Positions 33,789 through 42,721 of a stretch of 64,000 nt of DNA are shown here, piece after piece. The position numbers and the translations under genes are program-made. This DNA comes from Burkholderiales bacterium (GTDB lineage Bacteria; Pseudomonadota; Gammaproteobacteria; Burkholderiales; Burkholderiaceae_E). Positions within the stretch are counted from its first letter, which is position 1. Each line of letters opens with the position of its first letter. The DNA lies in the NCBI GenBank assembly GCA_026399875.1, contig JAPLQF010000014.1, forward strand, positions 32,085-96,084. Direction: 5' to 3'. The notes beneath the pieces were generated by a model. It saw only the letters and a program-made list of their open reading frames with translations, was not told the DNA's origin and did no database searches.

Positions 33789-35587
33789 ATGCCTCAGTAC
33801 ACCCCGCCCCTTCGCGACATGCAGTTCGTGCTGCATGAGGTCCTCGGCAGTACCGAGCGGCTGCGCGAACTGCCGCAGCATGCCGATGTCACCCGCGAAC
33901 TCACCGATCAGGTGATCGAAGAGGGCGGCAAGTTCTGCGCCGAGGTGCTGTTTCCGCTCAACCGCAGCGGCGACGAGGAAGGCTGCACCTATGCCGGCAA
34001 CGGTGTCGTCACGACGCCCAAGGGCTTCAAGGAGGCCTGGACCCTCTTCAAGGAGGGCGGCTGGCCCACCCTCACCTGCGACCCGGCCTATGGCGGTCAG
34101 GGCCTGCCGGCGACCGTCGGCATCGCCTTTCAGGAAATGCTCAACGCCGCCAACCAGGCCTGGGCGATGTATCCCGGTCTGACCCATGGCGCCTACAACT
34201 GTCTGATGGAGCACGGCACCGAGGCGCAAAAAGCGCTCTACCTGCCGCGCATGGTGTCGGGCGAATGGACCGGCACGATGTGCCTGACCGAACCGCATTG
34301 CGGTACCGACCTCGGCATGCTGCGCAGCAAGGCCGAGCCTAAGGCCGATGGCAGCTTTGCGATCACCGGCACCAAGATCTTCATCTCGTCGGGTGAGCAC
34401 GACCTGGCCGACAACATCGTCCATCTGGTGCTGGCCCGACTGCCCGATGCGCCCGCCGGTACAGGGGCATCTCGCTCTTCATCGTGCCCAAGTTCATCCC
34501 CGATGCCGCAGGCGCACTCGGCGCACGCAACGGCATCACCTGCGGTCGCATCGAAGAAAAGATGGGCATCCATGGCAATGCCACCTGCGAGATGAACCTG
34601 GTGGGTGCCTCGGGCTGGATGGTCGGCGAGCCCAACAAGGGGCTCAATGCGATGTTCATCATGATGAACGCGGCGCGAATCGGGGTGGGCATGCAGTCGG
34701 TCGGCCTGATGGATGTGGCCTATCAGAACTCGCTTGCCTATGCCCGCGACCGCCTGCAGTCACGCGCCCTCACCGGCGCGAAGGCGCCCGACAAGGCCGC
34801 CGACCCGATCATCGTGCATCCGGATGTCCGTCGCATGCTGCTCACCCAGAAGGCATGGGCCGAAGGCTCGCGCTGCTTTGCCTACTGGCTGGCGCTGCAG
34901 GTGGATGTGGCGCATTCGCATCCCGACGAGGCGCAGCGCAAGGCCGCCAACGACCTGCTCGCCCTGCTCACGCCGGTGGTCAAGGCCTTCATTACCGACA
35001 ACGCTTTCACCACCACCAATATGGCGCTGCAGGTCTATGGCGGCCATGGCTACATCCGCGAGTGGGGCATCGAGCAACATGTTCGTGATGCCCGCATCAA
35101 CATGATCTACGAGGGCACCAACACGATCCAGTCGCTCGACCTGCTCGGGCGCAAGGTGCTGGGAGACAGCGGCGCCAAGCTGCGTGCCTTTGGCGAGATG
35201 ATCAAGGCTTTCGTTGAAGAAGAGGGCACCAATGATGCGATGGCCGACTTCGTCAACCCGCTGGCCGATCTGGGCGAGAAGGTCACCAAGCTCAGCATGG
35301 AAATCGGCATGAAAGCCTTCCAGAACCCGGATGAGGCCGGTGCGGCCGCGGTCGACTATCTGCGAATCGTCGGTCATCTGGTCTATTCGTATTTCTGGGC
35401 GCGCATGGCCCGCGTGGCGCTTGCCCGCATCGAGGCTGACGGCGACAAGGTCGAGCCCTTCTATACCGCCAAGCTCGCCACCGCGCGTTTCTATTTCGCC
35501 AAGCTGCAGCCCGAAACCGCATCCCTCATCCAGAGCGCGCGCAGCGGCTCGGGCACGCTGATGGCACTGCCCGCCGAACTGTTCTGA
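33789..35587 (+). pseudogene. Acyl-CoA dehydrogenase (DmdC/FadE-like), frameshifted
   Basis: Two overlapping frames together make one protein of about 599 residues. The first (33789–34595) gives the N-terminal and middle domains up to LADNIVHLVLARLPDAPAG. The second (readable from about 34463) continues RGISLFIVPKFIPDAAG and runs through YEGTNTIQ, with the catalytic glutamate, to a C-terminal extension typical of long dehydrogenases such as 3-methylmercaptopropionyl-CoA dehydrogenase. One base appears to be missing near 34462, just before a GGGG run. It is a real frameshift or a sequencing error. There is no slippery heptamer suggesting programmed frameshifting. Confidence 0.85.
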
Positions 35588-35614
35588 GCCACTTCATTCG
35601 ACACGGAGATTGTC

Positions 35615-36085
35615 TTGTCTGATCGCATTCGGATTCTCGCGGCCGCCGTCCTGATCGCTGGCATCACGCCGGCGATGGCTCAGTCGGCCATTCAGTCGGC
35701 CACAGTGCCGCCCGACAGCCCGGTCGGTCTGTGGAAAACCATCGACGAAGCGACCAAACAGCCCAAGGCGCTGATCCGCATCAGCGATCAGGGCGGCGCG
35801 CTGGTGGGCCGCATCGAGAAAATCCTGGTGCCCAATGCCGGCGATGCGGTTTGCGATCAATGCACCGATCAGCGCAAGGACAAGCCGATCCAGGGCATGA
35901 CCATCCTGAGCGGCCTCAAGAAAGAGGGCCAGGAGTGGACCGGCGGTGAAATCCTCGACCCCAACAACGGCAAGGTCTACAAGGCGATGGCCAAGCTTGC
36001 CGATGGCGGCAGGAAGCTCGAGGTCAGAGGCTTCGTCGGTATTCCCACGATCGGTCGCACCCAGTCCTGGCTGCGCGAGAACTGA
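35615..36085 (+). CDS. DUF2147 exported protein
   Basis: This 156-residue secreted protein has a signal peptide ending AMA before QSAIQSA. The DUF2147 pattern follows: GLWKTIDEATKQPKALIRI, a Cys-x-x-Cys pair (CDQC) and GGEILDPNNGKVYKAMAKL. The fold is predicted to be a small beta-barrel and its function is unknown. The start is TTG at 35615, with GGAG six bases upstream. A DUF2147 gene at this place in a beta-oxidation operon is usual for Burkholderiales. Confidence 0.82.
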   Translation: MSDRIRILAAAVLIAGITPAMAQSAIQSATVPPDSPVGLWKTIDEATKQPKALIRISDQGGALVGRIEKILVPNAGDAVCDQCTDQRKDKPIQGMTILSGLKKEGQEWTGGEILDPNNGKVYKAMAKLADGGRKLEVRGFVGIPTIGRTQSWLREN

Positions 36086-36141
36086 ACACCGCGCGCCGCT
36101 GATGGCGTTGCGCGCACTGCAAGAATTCATCAGGAGAAGTC

Positions 36142-38550
36142 ATGAGCCGATTCATCGTTCGCAAAGTGGCGGTGCTGGGCGCCGGAGTGATGGGTGCGCA
36201 GATCGCGGCCCATCTGGTCAATGCCCGGGTCGAGGTGATGCTGTTCGATCTGCCTGCCAAAGAGGGCAACAAGAGCGCGATTGCCATCAAGGCGATCGAG
36301 GGTCTCAAAAAGCTGAATCCGGCGCCGCTGGGCACCCCCGATCTGGCCGCCTTCATCGAGCCGGCCAACTACGACGAGCATCTCGAGGCACTTCGCGGCT
36401 GCGACCTGGTGATCGAGGCGATCGCCGAGCGCATGGACTGGAAGCACGACCTCTATCGCAAGGTCGCGCCTTTCCTCGCGCCTGATGCGATCTTCGCCTC
36501 CAACACCTCGGGGCTGTCGATCACGTCGCTGTCGGAAGGCTTCGACGATGCGCTCAAGCAGCGCTTTTGCGGCGTGCATTTTTTCAATCCGCCGCGCTAC
36601 ATGCATCTGGTCGAGCTGATTCCAACCGCTGCCACCGATCCGGCCATCCTCGATCGGCTCGAGACCTTCCTCACCACCACGCTCGGCAAGGGCGTGGTGC
36701 GCGCCCGCGACACGCCCAATTTCATCGGCAACCGCGTCGGCATCTTCGGTCTGCTGGCCACGGTGGTGGAGGCTGCGAAGTTCGGCCTGCCGGTCGATGT
36801 GGTCGATGACCTCACCGGCGAGAAGATGGGTCGCGCCAAGTCCGGCACCTTTCGCACCGCCGATGTGGTGGGCCTGGACACCCTGGGCCATGTGATCAAG
36901 ACCATGCAGGACACGCTCAAGGGCGATGCCTTCGAAGCGGTCTATGCCACCCCGCCGCTGCTTGCCGGCCTGCTCGCCAAGGGTGCGCTTGGCCAGAAGA
37001 CCGGTGCGGGCTTTTATCGCAAGGTTGGCAAGGACATCCAGCGCATCGACGCGGCCACCGCCGACTATGTCATGGCCGGTGGCAAGGCCGATGAGACCGT
37101 GGTCCGCATCCTCAAGAAAAAAGAGCCCGCCGAGCGGATCAGGCTGCTGCGCGAATCGACCAACCCGCAGGCGCAGTTCGTCTGGTCGATTCTGCGCGAT
37201 TCATGGCACTACGCGGCCATCAACCTCGAGTCGATTGCCGACAGTGCGCGCGATGTCGATCTGGCGATGCGCTGGGGCTTCGGTGCCAAGGAAGGGCCCT
37301 TCGAGGCCTGGCAGGCGGCCGGCTGGACGCAGGTCGCCCAATGGATCCGCGAGGATATCGACGCCGGCAAGACGCTGGCTGCGGTGCCGCTGCCGGCCTG
37401 GGTCTTCGAGGGGCCGGTGGCCGAGCGCGGCGGGCCGTTTCAGCCCGAGGGCGCCTGGTCGCCGCAGGCTGCGGCATTCGTCGGTCGCTCAACGCTGCCG
37501 GTCTATGAGCGTCAGCTCTTTCGCGCACCGGTGCCGGCCGAAAACGCGGCCCGTGCGCAGGTCGCCGGCACCACCGTGCATGAAGACGACTCGGTCCGTC
37601 TGTGGACCCTCGATGGCCGCGGCATCGACGGTGTGCTGATCCTGTCGATCAAGACCAAGGTGCATGCCATCGGTCCGGGCGTGATCGAAGGCCTGCTCAA
37701 GGCACTCGATCTGGCCGAGCAGCACTATCGCGGTCTGGTCATCTGGTCGCCCGACGAGCCTTTCTCGTATGGCGCCGATCTTCAGGCGATGCTGCCGCTC
37801 TTCATGTCGGGCGGCGTCAAGGCGATCGAACCGGCCGAAAAAGCGCTGCAGGACGCAATGCTCAGGCTGCGCTATGCGCAGGTGCCCACCGTTGCCGCGG
37901 TGGCCGGCATGGCGCTGGGCGGCGGCTGCGAACTCGCGGTCTATTGCGCCCGCAGGGTCGCGAGCATCGAGAGCTATATCGGTCTGGTCGAGGTTGGTGT
38001 CGGGCTGGTGCCGGGTGGTGGTGGGCTTGCCTATGGCGCACGCCGTGCTTGCGAAGAAAGCCAGGCTGCACCCGATGCGCCGCTGATGGGCTTTGTGCGC
38101 AAGTACTTCACTGCGGCGGCAACTGCCCAGGTCAGCCGCTCGGCGATCGAGGCCCAGCAGATGGGCTATCTGGTCGAGGGTGACAAGGTGGTCTTCAACT
38201 CGCACGAGCTGCTCTATGTGGCTGCGCGTGAAGCGCTTGCCATGAGCGATGCCGGCTGGCGTGCCCCGCGCAAGTCGCTGATCAAGGTCGCCGGGCGCCC
38301 GGGTGTGGCGACCATCATGGCGCAGCTGGTGAATATGCGCGACGGCGGCTTCATCAGCGCGCACGACTATCACCTTGGCAAGACGATTGCCGAGGTGATG
38401 TGCGGCGGCGATGTCGAGGCCGATTCGATGGTCGACGAGCACTGGCTGATGACACTTGAGCGCAAGGCCTTCATCGGGCTGCTCACGCATCCCAAGACCC
38501 AGGAACGGATCATGGGAATGATGCAGACCGGCAAGCCGGTGCGTAACTGA
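36142..38550 (+). CDS. 3-hydroxyacyl-CoA dehydrogenase / enoyl-CoA hydratase fusion (FadB-type)
   Basis: The 802-residue bifunctional enzyme has the NAD motif VAVLGAGVMGAQIAAHL at the N-terminus and the hydroxyacyl-CoA dehydrogenase HFFNPPRYMHLVEL region near residue 146. The crotonase domain lies at the C-terminus. There GGGCEL and GLVEVGVGLVPGGGG retain the two catalytic glutamates. This order is the reverse of E. coli FadB and fits the dehydrogenase-first proteins of proteobacteria. It carries out the second and third steps of beta-oxidation. The gene is intact although both enzymes flanking its step in the operon are broken. Confidence 0.93.
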   Translation: MSRFIVRKVAVLGAGVMGAQIAAHLVNARVEVMLFDLPAKEGNKSAIAIKAIEGLKKLNPAPLGTPDLAAFIEPANYDEHLEALRGCDLVIEAIAERMDWKHDLYRKVAPFLAPDAIFASNTSGLSITSLSEGFDDALKQRFCGVHFFNPPRYMHLVELIPTAATDPAILDRLETFLTTTLGKGVVRARDTPNFIGNRVGIFGLLATVVEAAKFGLPVDVVDDLTGEKMGRAKSGTFRTADVVGLDTLGHVIKTMQDTLKGDAFEAVYATPPLLAGLLAKGALGQKTGAGFYRKVGKDIQRIDAATADYVMAGGKADETVVRILKKKEPAERIRLLRESTNPQAQFVWSILRDSWHYAAINLESIADSARDVDLAMRWGFGAKEGPFEAWQAAGWTQVAQWIREDIDAGKTLAAVPLPAWVFEGPVAERGGPFQPEGAWSPQAAAFVGRSTLPVYERQLFRAPVPAENAARAQVAGTTVHEDDSVRLWTLDGRGIDGVLILSIKTKVHAIGPGVIEGLLKALDLAEQHYRGLVIWSPDEPFSYGADLQAMLPLFMSGGVKAIEPAEKALQDAMLRLRYAQVPTVAAVAGMALGGGCELAVYCARRVASIESYIGLVEVGVGLVPGGGGLAYGARRACEESQAAPDAPLMGFVRKYFTAAATAQVSRSAIEAQQMGYLVEGDKVVFNSHELLYVAAREALAMSDAGWRAPRKSLIKVAGRPGVATIMAQLVNMRDGGFISAHDYHLGKTIAEVMCGGDVEADSMVDEHWLMTLERKAFIGLLTHPKTQERIMGMMQTGKPVRN

Positions 38551-38567
38551 GCGCACAGCAAGTCATC

Positions 38568-38591
38568 CGCCACGACAATTCGCCACGACAA
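38568..38591. repeat. 13-bp tandem duplication before the thiolase gene
   Basis: An 11-bp cgccacgacaa core occurs twice with 13-bp period in the 81-bp gap between the FadB-type gene and the thiolase. Confidence 0.7.
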
Positions 38592-38631
38592 CCAACAACG
38601 ACTCACCGAGCCCACCTCCGGAGCACGACCC

Positions 38632-39794
38632 ATGAGCAGACCCATTCAGGACGCCTATATCGTTGCCGCATCGCGCACACCGATCGGCAAAGCGCCAAAG
38701 GGCGTCTTTCGCAGTATCCGCCCCGACGATCTGCTGGTCGTCGCCTTGCGCGCAGCCCTGGCACAGGTGCCCTCGCTCGACCCGGCCATCATCGAAGATG
38801 CGATTGTCGGCTGCGCCATCCCTGAAGGCGAGCAGGGCCTCAATGTCGGGCGAATCGCCGCCCTGCTGGCCGGCCTGCCCAACACCGTGGGCGGCGTCAC
38901 CGTCAACCGCTTTTGCGCCTCCGGGCTGACCGCGCTGGCCATGGCCGCCGACCGCATCCGCGTGGGTGAAGCCGAGGTGATGATCGCCGCCGGCTGCGAA
39001 TCGATGAGCATGGTGCCGATGATGGGCAATGCGCCGTCGATGAACATGCATGTCTTTGATCGCAGCGAAAACCTCGGCATCGCCTATGGCATGGGCCTGA
39101 CCGCCGAGAAGGTCGCCACGCAATGGAAGGTCTCGCGCGAAGACCAGGACGCCTTTGCCGTCGAGTCGCATCGCCGTGCACTGGCCGCGCAAGCGGCGGG
39201 TGAATTTGCCGAGATTTGGCCTCGGGCGATGTTGCGGTCAGCAGCCGCACCGTCACGCTCGACGAAGGCCCGCGAGCCGACACCTCGCTTGAGGGCCTGG
39301 CCCGCCTGCGACCGGTCTTTGCCGCCAAAGGCAGCGTGACCGCCGGCAACAGCTCGCAGATGTCCGATGGCGCAGGTGCACTCATCGTGGTCTCCGAGCG
39401 CATCTTGAAGCAGTTCAATCTCACGCCGCTGGCACGCTTCGTGTCGTTCTCGGTGCGCGGTGTGCCGCCCGAGATCATGGGCATCGGCCCGAAAGAGGCG
39501 ATTCCGGCGGCACTCAAGACCGCCGGGCTCAAGCAGGACGACATCGGCTGGATCGAGCTCAACGAGGCCTTCGCCGCGCAGTCGCTTGCGGTGATCCGCG
39601 ACCTTGGGCTCGATGCCGCCCGCGTCAATCCGATGGGCGGTGCGATTGCGCTGGGTCATCCGCTGGGCGCCACCGGCGCGATCCGCGCGGCCACCGTCGT
39701 GCATGCCTTGCGACGTCGCAGCCTCAAGTACGGCATGGTGACCATGTGCGTGGGCACCGGCATGGGTGCAGCCGGCATCCTCGAGCGGATGTGA
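38632..39794 (+). pseudogene. Acetyl-CoA acyltransferase (thiolase, FadA-type), broken by an internal deletion
   Basis: The first frame (38632–39339) carries the N-terminal thiolase domain with the nucleophile Cys95 in NRFCASGLT, and is normal up to AAGEFAE. The second frame (from 39216) continues from LASGDVAVSSRTVTLDEG to the GHPLGATGA and CVGTGMG motifs. About 11–12 residues that family members usually have between these points are missing, and the frame changes. That fits an out-of-frame deletion of about 34 bp near 39215. As written, no complete thiolase can be made. Confidence 0.82.
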
Positions 39795-39804
39795 GGCAAG
39801 CCCG

Positions 39805-40242
39805 ATGAGCGTCTATCGCATCGATCGCGATCCGGCGTTTTTCAACAAGCTCAGTGGGGGCTGCCTGCCCGGGCTGCTGGGCGTGCAGATTTTGCAGGTC
39901 GGGCAGGGAGTGCTGCGTGCCGAGCTCGCGATTGAAGCCCGCCACTTTGCCGCCAACGGTTTTCTGCATGCCGGCACGGTGGTGACCCTGGCCGATACCG
40001 GCGCGGGTTATGCCTGCGTCGCACACCTGCCCGAGGGCGCCTCGGGCTTTACCACGGTTGAGCTCAAGTCCAACCATCTCGGCACCGCACGCGAGGGCCG
40101 AATTCTTGCCGAAGTGCGCAGCGCGCATCTCGGGCGCACGACGCAGGTCTGGGATGCGACGGTGAGCCATGTCGAGACCGGCAAGACGATTGCGCTCTTT
40201 CGCTGTACGCAGATGATCCTCTGGCCGAAGGGCGCGGCGTGA
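39805..40242 (+). CDS. PaaI-family hotdog thioesterase
   Basis: The 145-residue hotdog protein has the motif FAANGFLHAGTVVTLADTGAGYA: Asn and His before the GTVVTLADT helix, in place of the more usual HGG. It is preceded by a GACPGLLGVQ-like CLPGLLGVQIL strand. It probably hydrolyses acyl- or hydroxyphenylacetyl-type CoA esters at the end of the beta-oxidation operon. The start at 39805 is eleven bases after the thiolase stop. Confidence 0.82.
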   Translation: MSVYRIDRDPAFFNKLSGGCLPGLLGVQILQVGQGVLRAELAIEARHFAANGFLHAGTVVTLADTGAGYACVAHLPEGASGFTTVELKSNHLGTAREGRILAEVRSAHLGRTTQVWDATVSHVETGKTIALFRCTQMILWPKGAA

Positions 40243-40249
40243 TCCGGGC

Positions 40250-41011
40250 ATGAGCCTTGGCCGCGCGCTGGCCCTGCCGCTCGCGCCAGTGCTGATCTGG
40301 CAGGGGCGCAGGGTGCGACGCGACACACCCAGGTTGCCCGAGGCCTGTGGCCCGCGTGCAGGTCTCGATGACGCTCACAAGTCCGACAAACCCGATGAGC
40401 CCGCCAAGCCCTTGCGGCTGCTGATTCTTGGTGACTCCTCAGCCGCCGGTGTGGGTGCGTCGCATCAGAGCGAGGCGCTGAGCGGCCAGTTGCGCGCCTG
40501 CCTGGCCTCGACACTCGCCGCGCCGCTGCAATGGCGCGTCGTGGCGCGCACCGGGATTGCCACCGCCGAGGCGCTCGCACTCCTCGACGAGGCCATGCCC
40601 GATGAGCCCGAGGGTTTCGACATTGCGCTGGTGGCGCTCGGGGTCAACGATGTCACCGCGCTGCGCGGTGTGTCGCGATGGCTGGCCGACGTCGATCGCG
40701 TATGTGCGCGCCTTCGCGAGCGGCATTCGGTGAAGCGAGTGATCTGGTCGGGGCTGCCGCCGATGGACCGCTTTCCGGCCTTGCCGCAGCCCCTGCGCAT
40801 GGTGATGGGTCTGCATGCACGCGCCCTCGATCGGGCGCTTGCCGCGCATTTTTCTCGTGACGGCTCAGCGAGCGGGCGTCGCCATATTGCGATGCCGCTG
40901 ATGCCCGATGGTGCGGTGGCCAGCGACGGATTTCATCCGGGTCCGCTCGCTTATGCCCGCTGGGCACAGACCCTGCACAGCGCGCTCGATCAAGACAAAA
41001 AACCCGCCTGA
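40250..41011 (+). CDS. SGNH/GDSL hydrolase
   Basis: The 253-residue hydrolase has block I LLILGDSSAAGVGAS (nucleophile Ser near residue 63), block III VALGVNDVT and block V SDGFHPG with the catalytic Asp and His. The first 20 residues are hydrophobic and may anchor it in the membrane or export it. It is an esterase or lipase of unknown substrate. The gene starts seven bases after the thioesterase and ends inside the terminator hairpin. Confidence 0.86.
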   Translation: MSLGRALALPLAPVLIWQGRRVRRDTPRLPEACGPRAGLDDAHKSDKPDEPAKPLRLLILGDSSAAGVGASHQSEALSGQLRACLASTLAAPLQWRVVARTGIATAEALALLDEAMPDEPEGFDIALVALGVNDVTALRGVSRWLADVDRVCARLRERHSVKRVIWSGLPPMDRFPALPQPLRMVMGLHARALDRALAAHFSRDGSASGRRHIAMPLMPDGAVASDGFHPGPLAYARWAQTLHSALDQDKKPA

Positions 41012-41026
41012 TAAAGGCGGGTTTTT
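40998..41026. terminator. Strong intrinsic terminator
   Basis: AAACCCGCC (41000–41008), a seven-base loop and GGCGGGTTT (41016–41024), with A-runs and T-runs outside the stem, can stop transcription from both sides. The hydrolase stop codon lies in the loop. It ends the beta-oxidation operon and the convergent PEP-CTERM gene. Confidence 0.9.
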
Positions 41027-41066
41027 CGACGGCAGCCCGCTGTCAGGCGGGCGGTGGAGCGTCGTG

Positions 41067-42014
41067 TCAGACCCGACGACGACGGGTGCCGGCGGCCAGA
41101 CCCGCGCCACCCATCAGGAAGAGCGCGAGGCTCGAGGGCAGCGGCACGTCGGCGGTGGTGGTGCGCAGCCAGTCGTTGCCGCAGATCTCGCCCCAGTGCA
41201 CCGTGATGTCGTTACCAAGGCCAAGCGCTGCGAAGTTGGTGATGGTGGCCTGATAGATGTAGTGGCTGCCGCCGAGCGTCTCGTAGGCCATCGTCGCTGA
41301 GCCGATGCTGCTGGTGACTGAGGCTGCGATCTGCGAGGGGGCGGGGACGTTACCCCAGTTGGTCAAGCCTCGCTCCCAGCCGTTGGCTGCATCAGTGCCA
41401 ACGACCGTCCCGGTGGCATTGTTCACGCTGCCGCTCAGGCTCGCCAGCGCACCGGCCGCCAGCGGCGTGGTGTAGCCGGTTGAGTGTCCCGAGCTATTCA
41501 TACTGAACCATTGACCGGTGGTTTCCACCCCGACCTCGGGCGAAAAGGTGGTGCCCGACAGCGAGCCAAGGAAGAAGTCGCCCATGCCGTAGGTCGAGGG
41601 GGTCCCGGAGGGGAGTGCGCAGATCCCCGAGCCCGTGCAGGCGGCAGTCGGTCTCTGGCTGGGCGGCGCACCGGCCACGCCGGTGATTTTCAGATCATTG
41701 CCGACCTTCTGCACGTAAAGCGCTTCAAGGTCATAAGGCTGACCGCCGTAGCCGGCGCCAGTCCTGAGCCGGACACCCCCGTTGTTGTTACCCGAGTAGT
41801 CGACAATCTCTCTGGCCACGCCGGCCGCGGTCGGCGTCCACAAGCTGGTCGCGCGGTCGTTGAGGTTGAGATCGGTCGTCGTATTGACGCCGATGCTGGT
41901 CAGGTAATCCGTGAGCGGGCCGGCACTCGCCGCCGGCGACCAGCAGACCGCCGCGATCGCGATCAACGCGCTCGCCGGGACCAGTCGGAAAGAGACATTT
42001 CTAGATCGCAGCAT
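41067..42014 (-). CDS. PEP-CTERM sorting-domain protein
   Basis: The precursor has 315 residues. The signal peptide ends near PAASAGPL. A Ser/Thr/Gly-rich exported region without recognisable enzyme motifs follows. The C-terminus is VPLPSSLALFLMGGAGLAAG and then RRRR, the PEP-CTERM pattern (here with Pro-Leu-Pro) that exosortase recognises for sorting in exopolysaccharide-producing bacteria. The start at 42014 has AAGGA eight bases upstream, better than 42023. No exosortase gene is in the window. The body resembles other PEP-CTERM proteins only in composition. Confidence 0.82.
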   Translation of the reverse strand: MLRSRNVSFRLVPASALIAIAAVCWSPAASAGPLTDYLTSIGVNTTTDLNLNDRATSLWTPTAAGVAREIVDYSGNNNGGVRLRTGAGYGGQPYDLEALYVQKVGNDLKITGVAGAPPSQRPTAACTGSGICALPSGTPSTYGMGDFFLGSLSGTTFSPEVGVETTGQWFSMNSSGHSTGYTTPLAAGALASLSGSVNNATGTVVGTDAANGWERGLTNWGNVPAPSQIAASVTSSIGSATMAYETLGGSHYIYQATITNFAALGLGNDITVHWGEICGNDWLRTTTADVPLPSSLALFLMGGAGLAAGTRRRRV

Positions 42015-42048
42015 GATGGACATCCTTGTTTCTGAGCGGAGTTAAATA

Positions 42049-42065
42049 ACCGACGAACGGTCGGT
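42049..42065. promoter_or_regulatory. Inverted repeat upstream of the PEP-CTERM gene
   Basis: ACCGAC and GTCGGT flank a five-base spacer, 35–51 bp upstream of the start. The position suits a regulator-binding site. No regulator gene is adjacent. Confidence 0.4.
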
Positions 42066-42116
42066 GCCCACTCAATATGCTTGGATGCAGCCATCGCTGC
42101 GGTGAACTAGTTCACA

Positions 42117-42629
42117 TCAGTGCTTATGTTCTTTGGCCGGCTGTGCACTGGCGCCTGCAGCGGCATTCAGGGCACGCACCGGCACATCCACATTCACGGT
42201 ATGGCGCTTCGAGTCGGGGCCTTCCACAGTCAATGTGAGCGGCACGATATCGCCTGCGTTCAGCGGCTTTTTCAGGTCCATCAGCATCACGTGATAGCCG
42301 CCGGGTCGCAGCTCGACCGGCTTGCCGGGCGGCAGCACCAGCGCCTGGATCGGCCGCATGCGCATGACATTGCCATCCATCTTCATTTCATGGATCTCGA
42401 CCGTGCCGGCAACCGGCGAGCGCACTTCGACCAGCCGGCTCTCGCCGGGTGCAGTCAGGGTCATGAAGGCGCCGGTGACTTTTTGCTCGGCCACGGTGCC
42501 GCGCACCCACGGGTTGGTGATCGTCACCACCTGGGCGGCAGAGGTCAGCGGCGCGAGCACCAGGGCGATCAACAGGGCGGGTACCGCGGCAGCAATCACT
42601 CGGGGCAAAATCGATTCGAATTTCGGCAT
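42117..42629 (-). CDS. PCu(A)C-family periplasmic copper chaperone
   Basis: The 170-residue precursor has a long N-terminal signal peptide ending near SAAQ, then ITNPWVRGTVAEQKVTGAFMTL. The copper-binding residues are in VEIHEMKMDGNVMRMRP and GGYHVMLMDL, the H(M)X10MX21HXM pattern. Such proteins hold Cu(I) in the periplasm and help load CuA of cytochrome c oxidase. The C-terminal His-Lys-His tail adds a possible metal ligand. No SCO or oxidase gene is adjacent. Confidence 0.92.
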   Translation of the reverse strand: MPKFESILPRVIAAAVPALLIALVLAPLTSAAQVVTITNPWVRGTVAEQKVTGAFMTLTAPGESRLVEVRSPVAGTVEIHEMKMDGNVMRMRPIQALVLPPGKPVELRPGGYHVMLMDLKKPLNAGDIVPLTLTVEGPDSKRHTVNVDVPVRALNAAAGASAQPAKEHKH

Positions 42630-42721
42630 GGTCGGGATGTCCTCGGGCAGGCAGTCAGGCAGCGCGAGGTTACCATCGACGATTATCCCGACCTAATTGC
42701 CCCACTCGAGCCGTACCCGCC

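Noticed and set aside
34440..34490. Programmed ribosomal frameshift in the acyl-CoA dehydrogenase
   Set aside because: There is no X-XXY-YYZ slippery heptamer or following strong stem at the junction, and family members are single-frame genes. A mutation or a sequence error is more likely.
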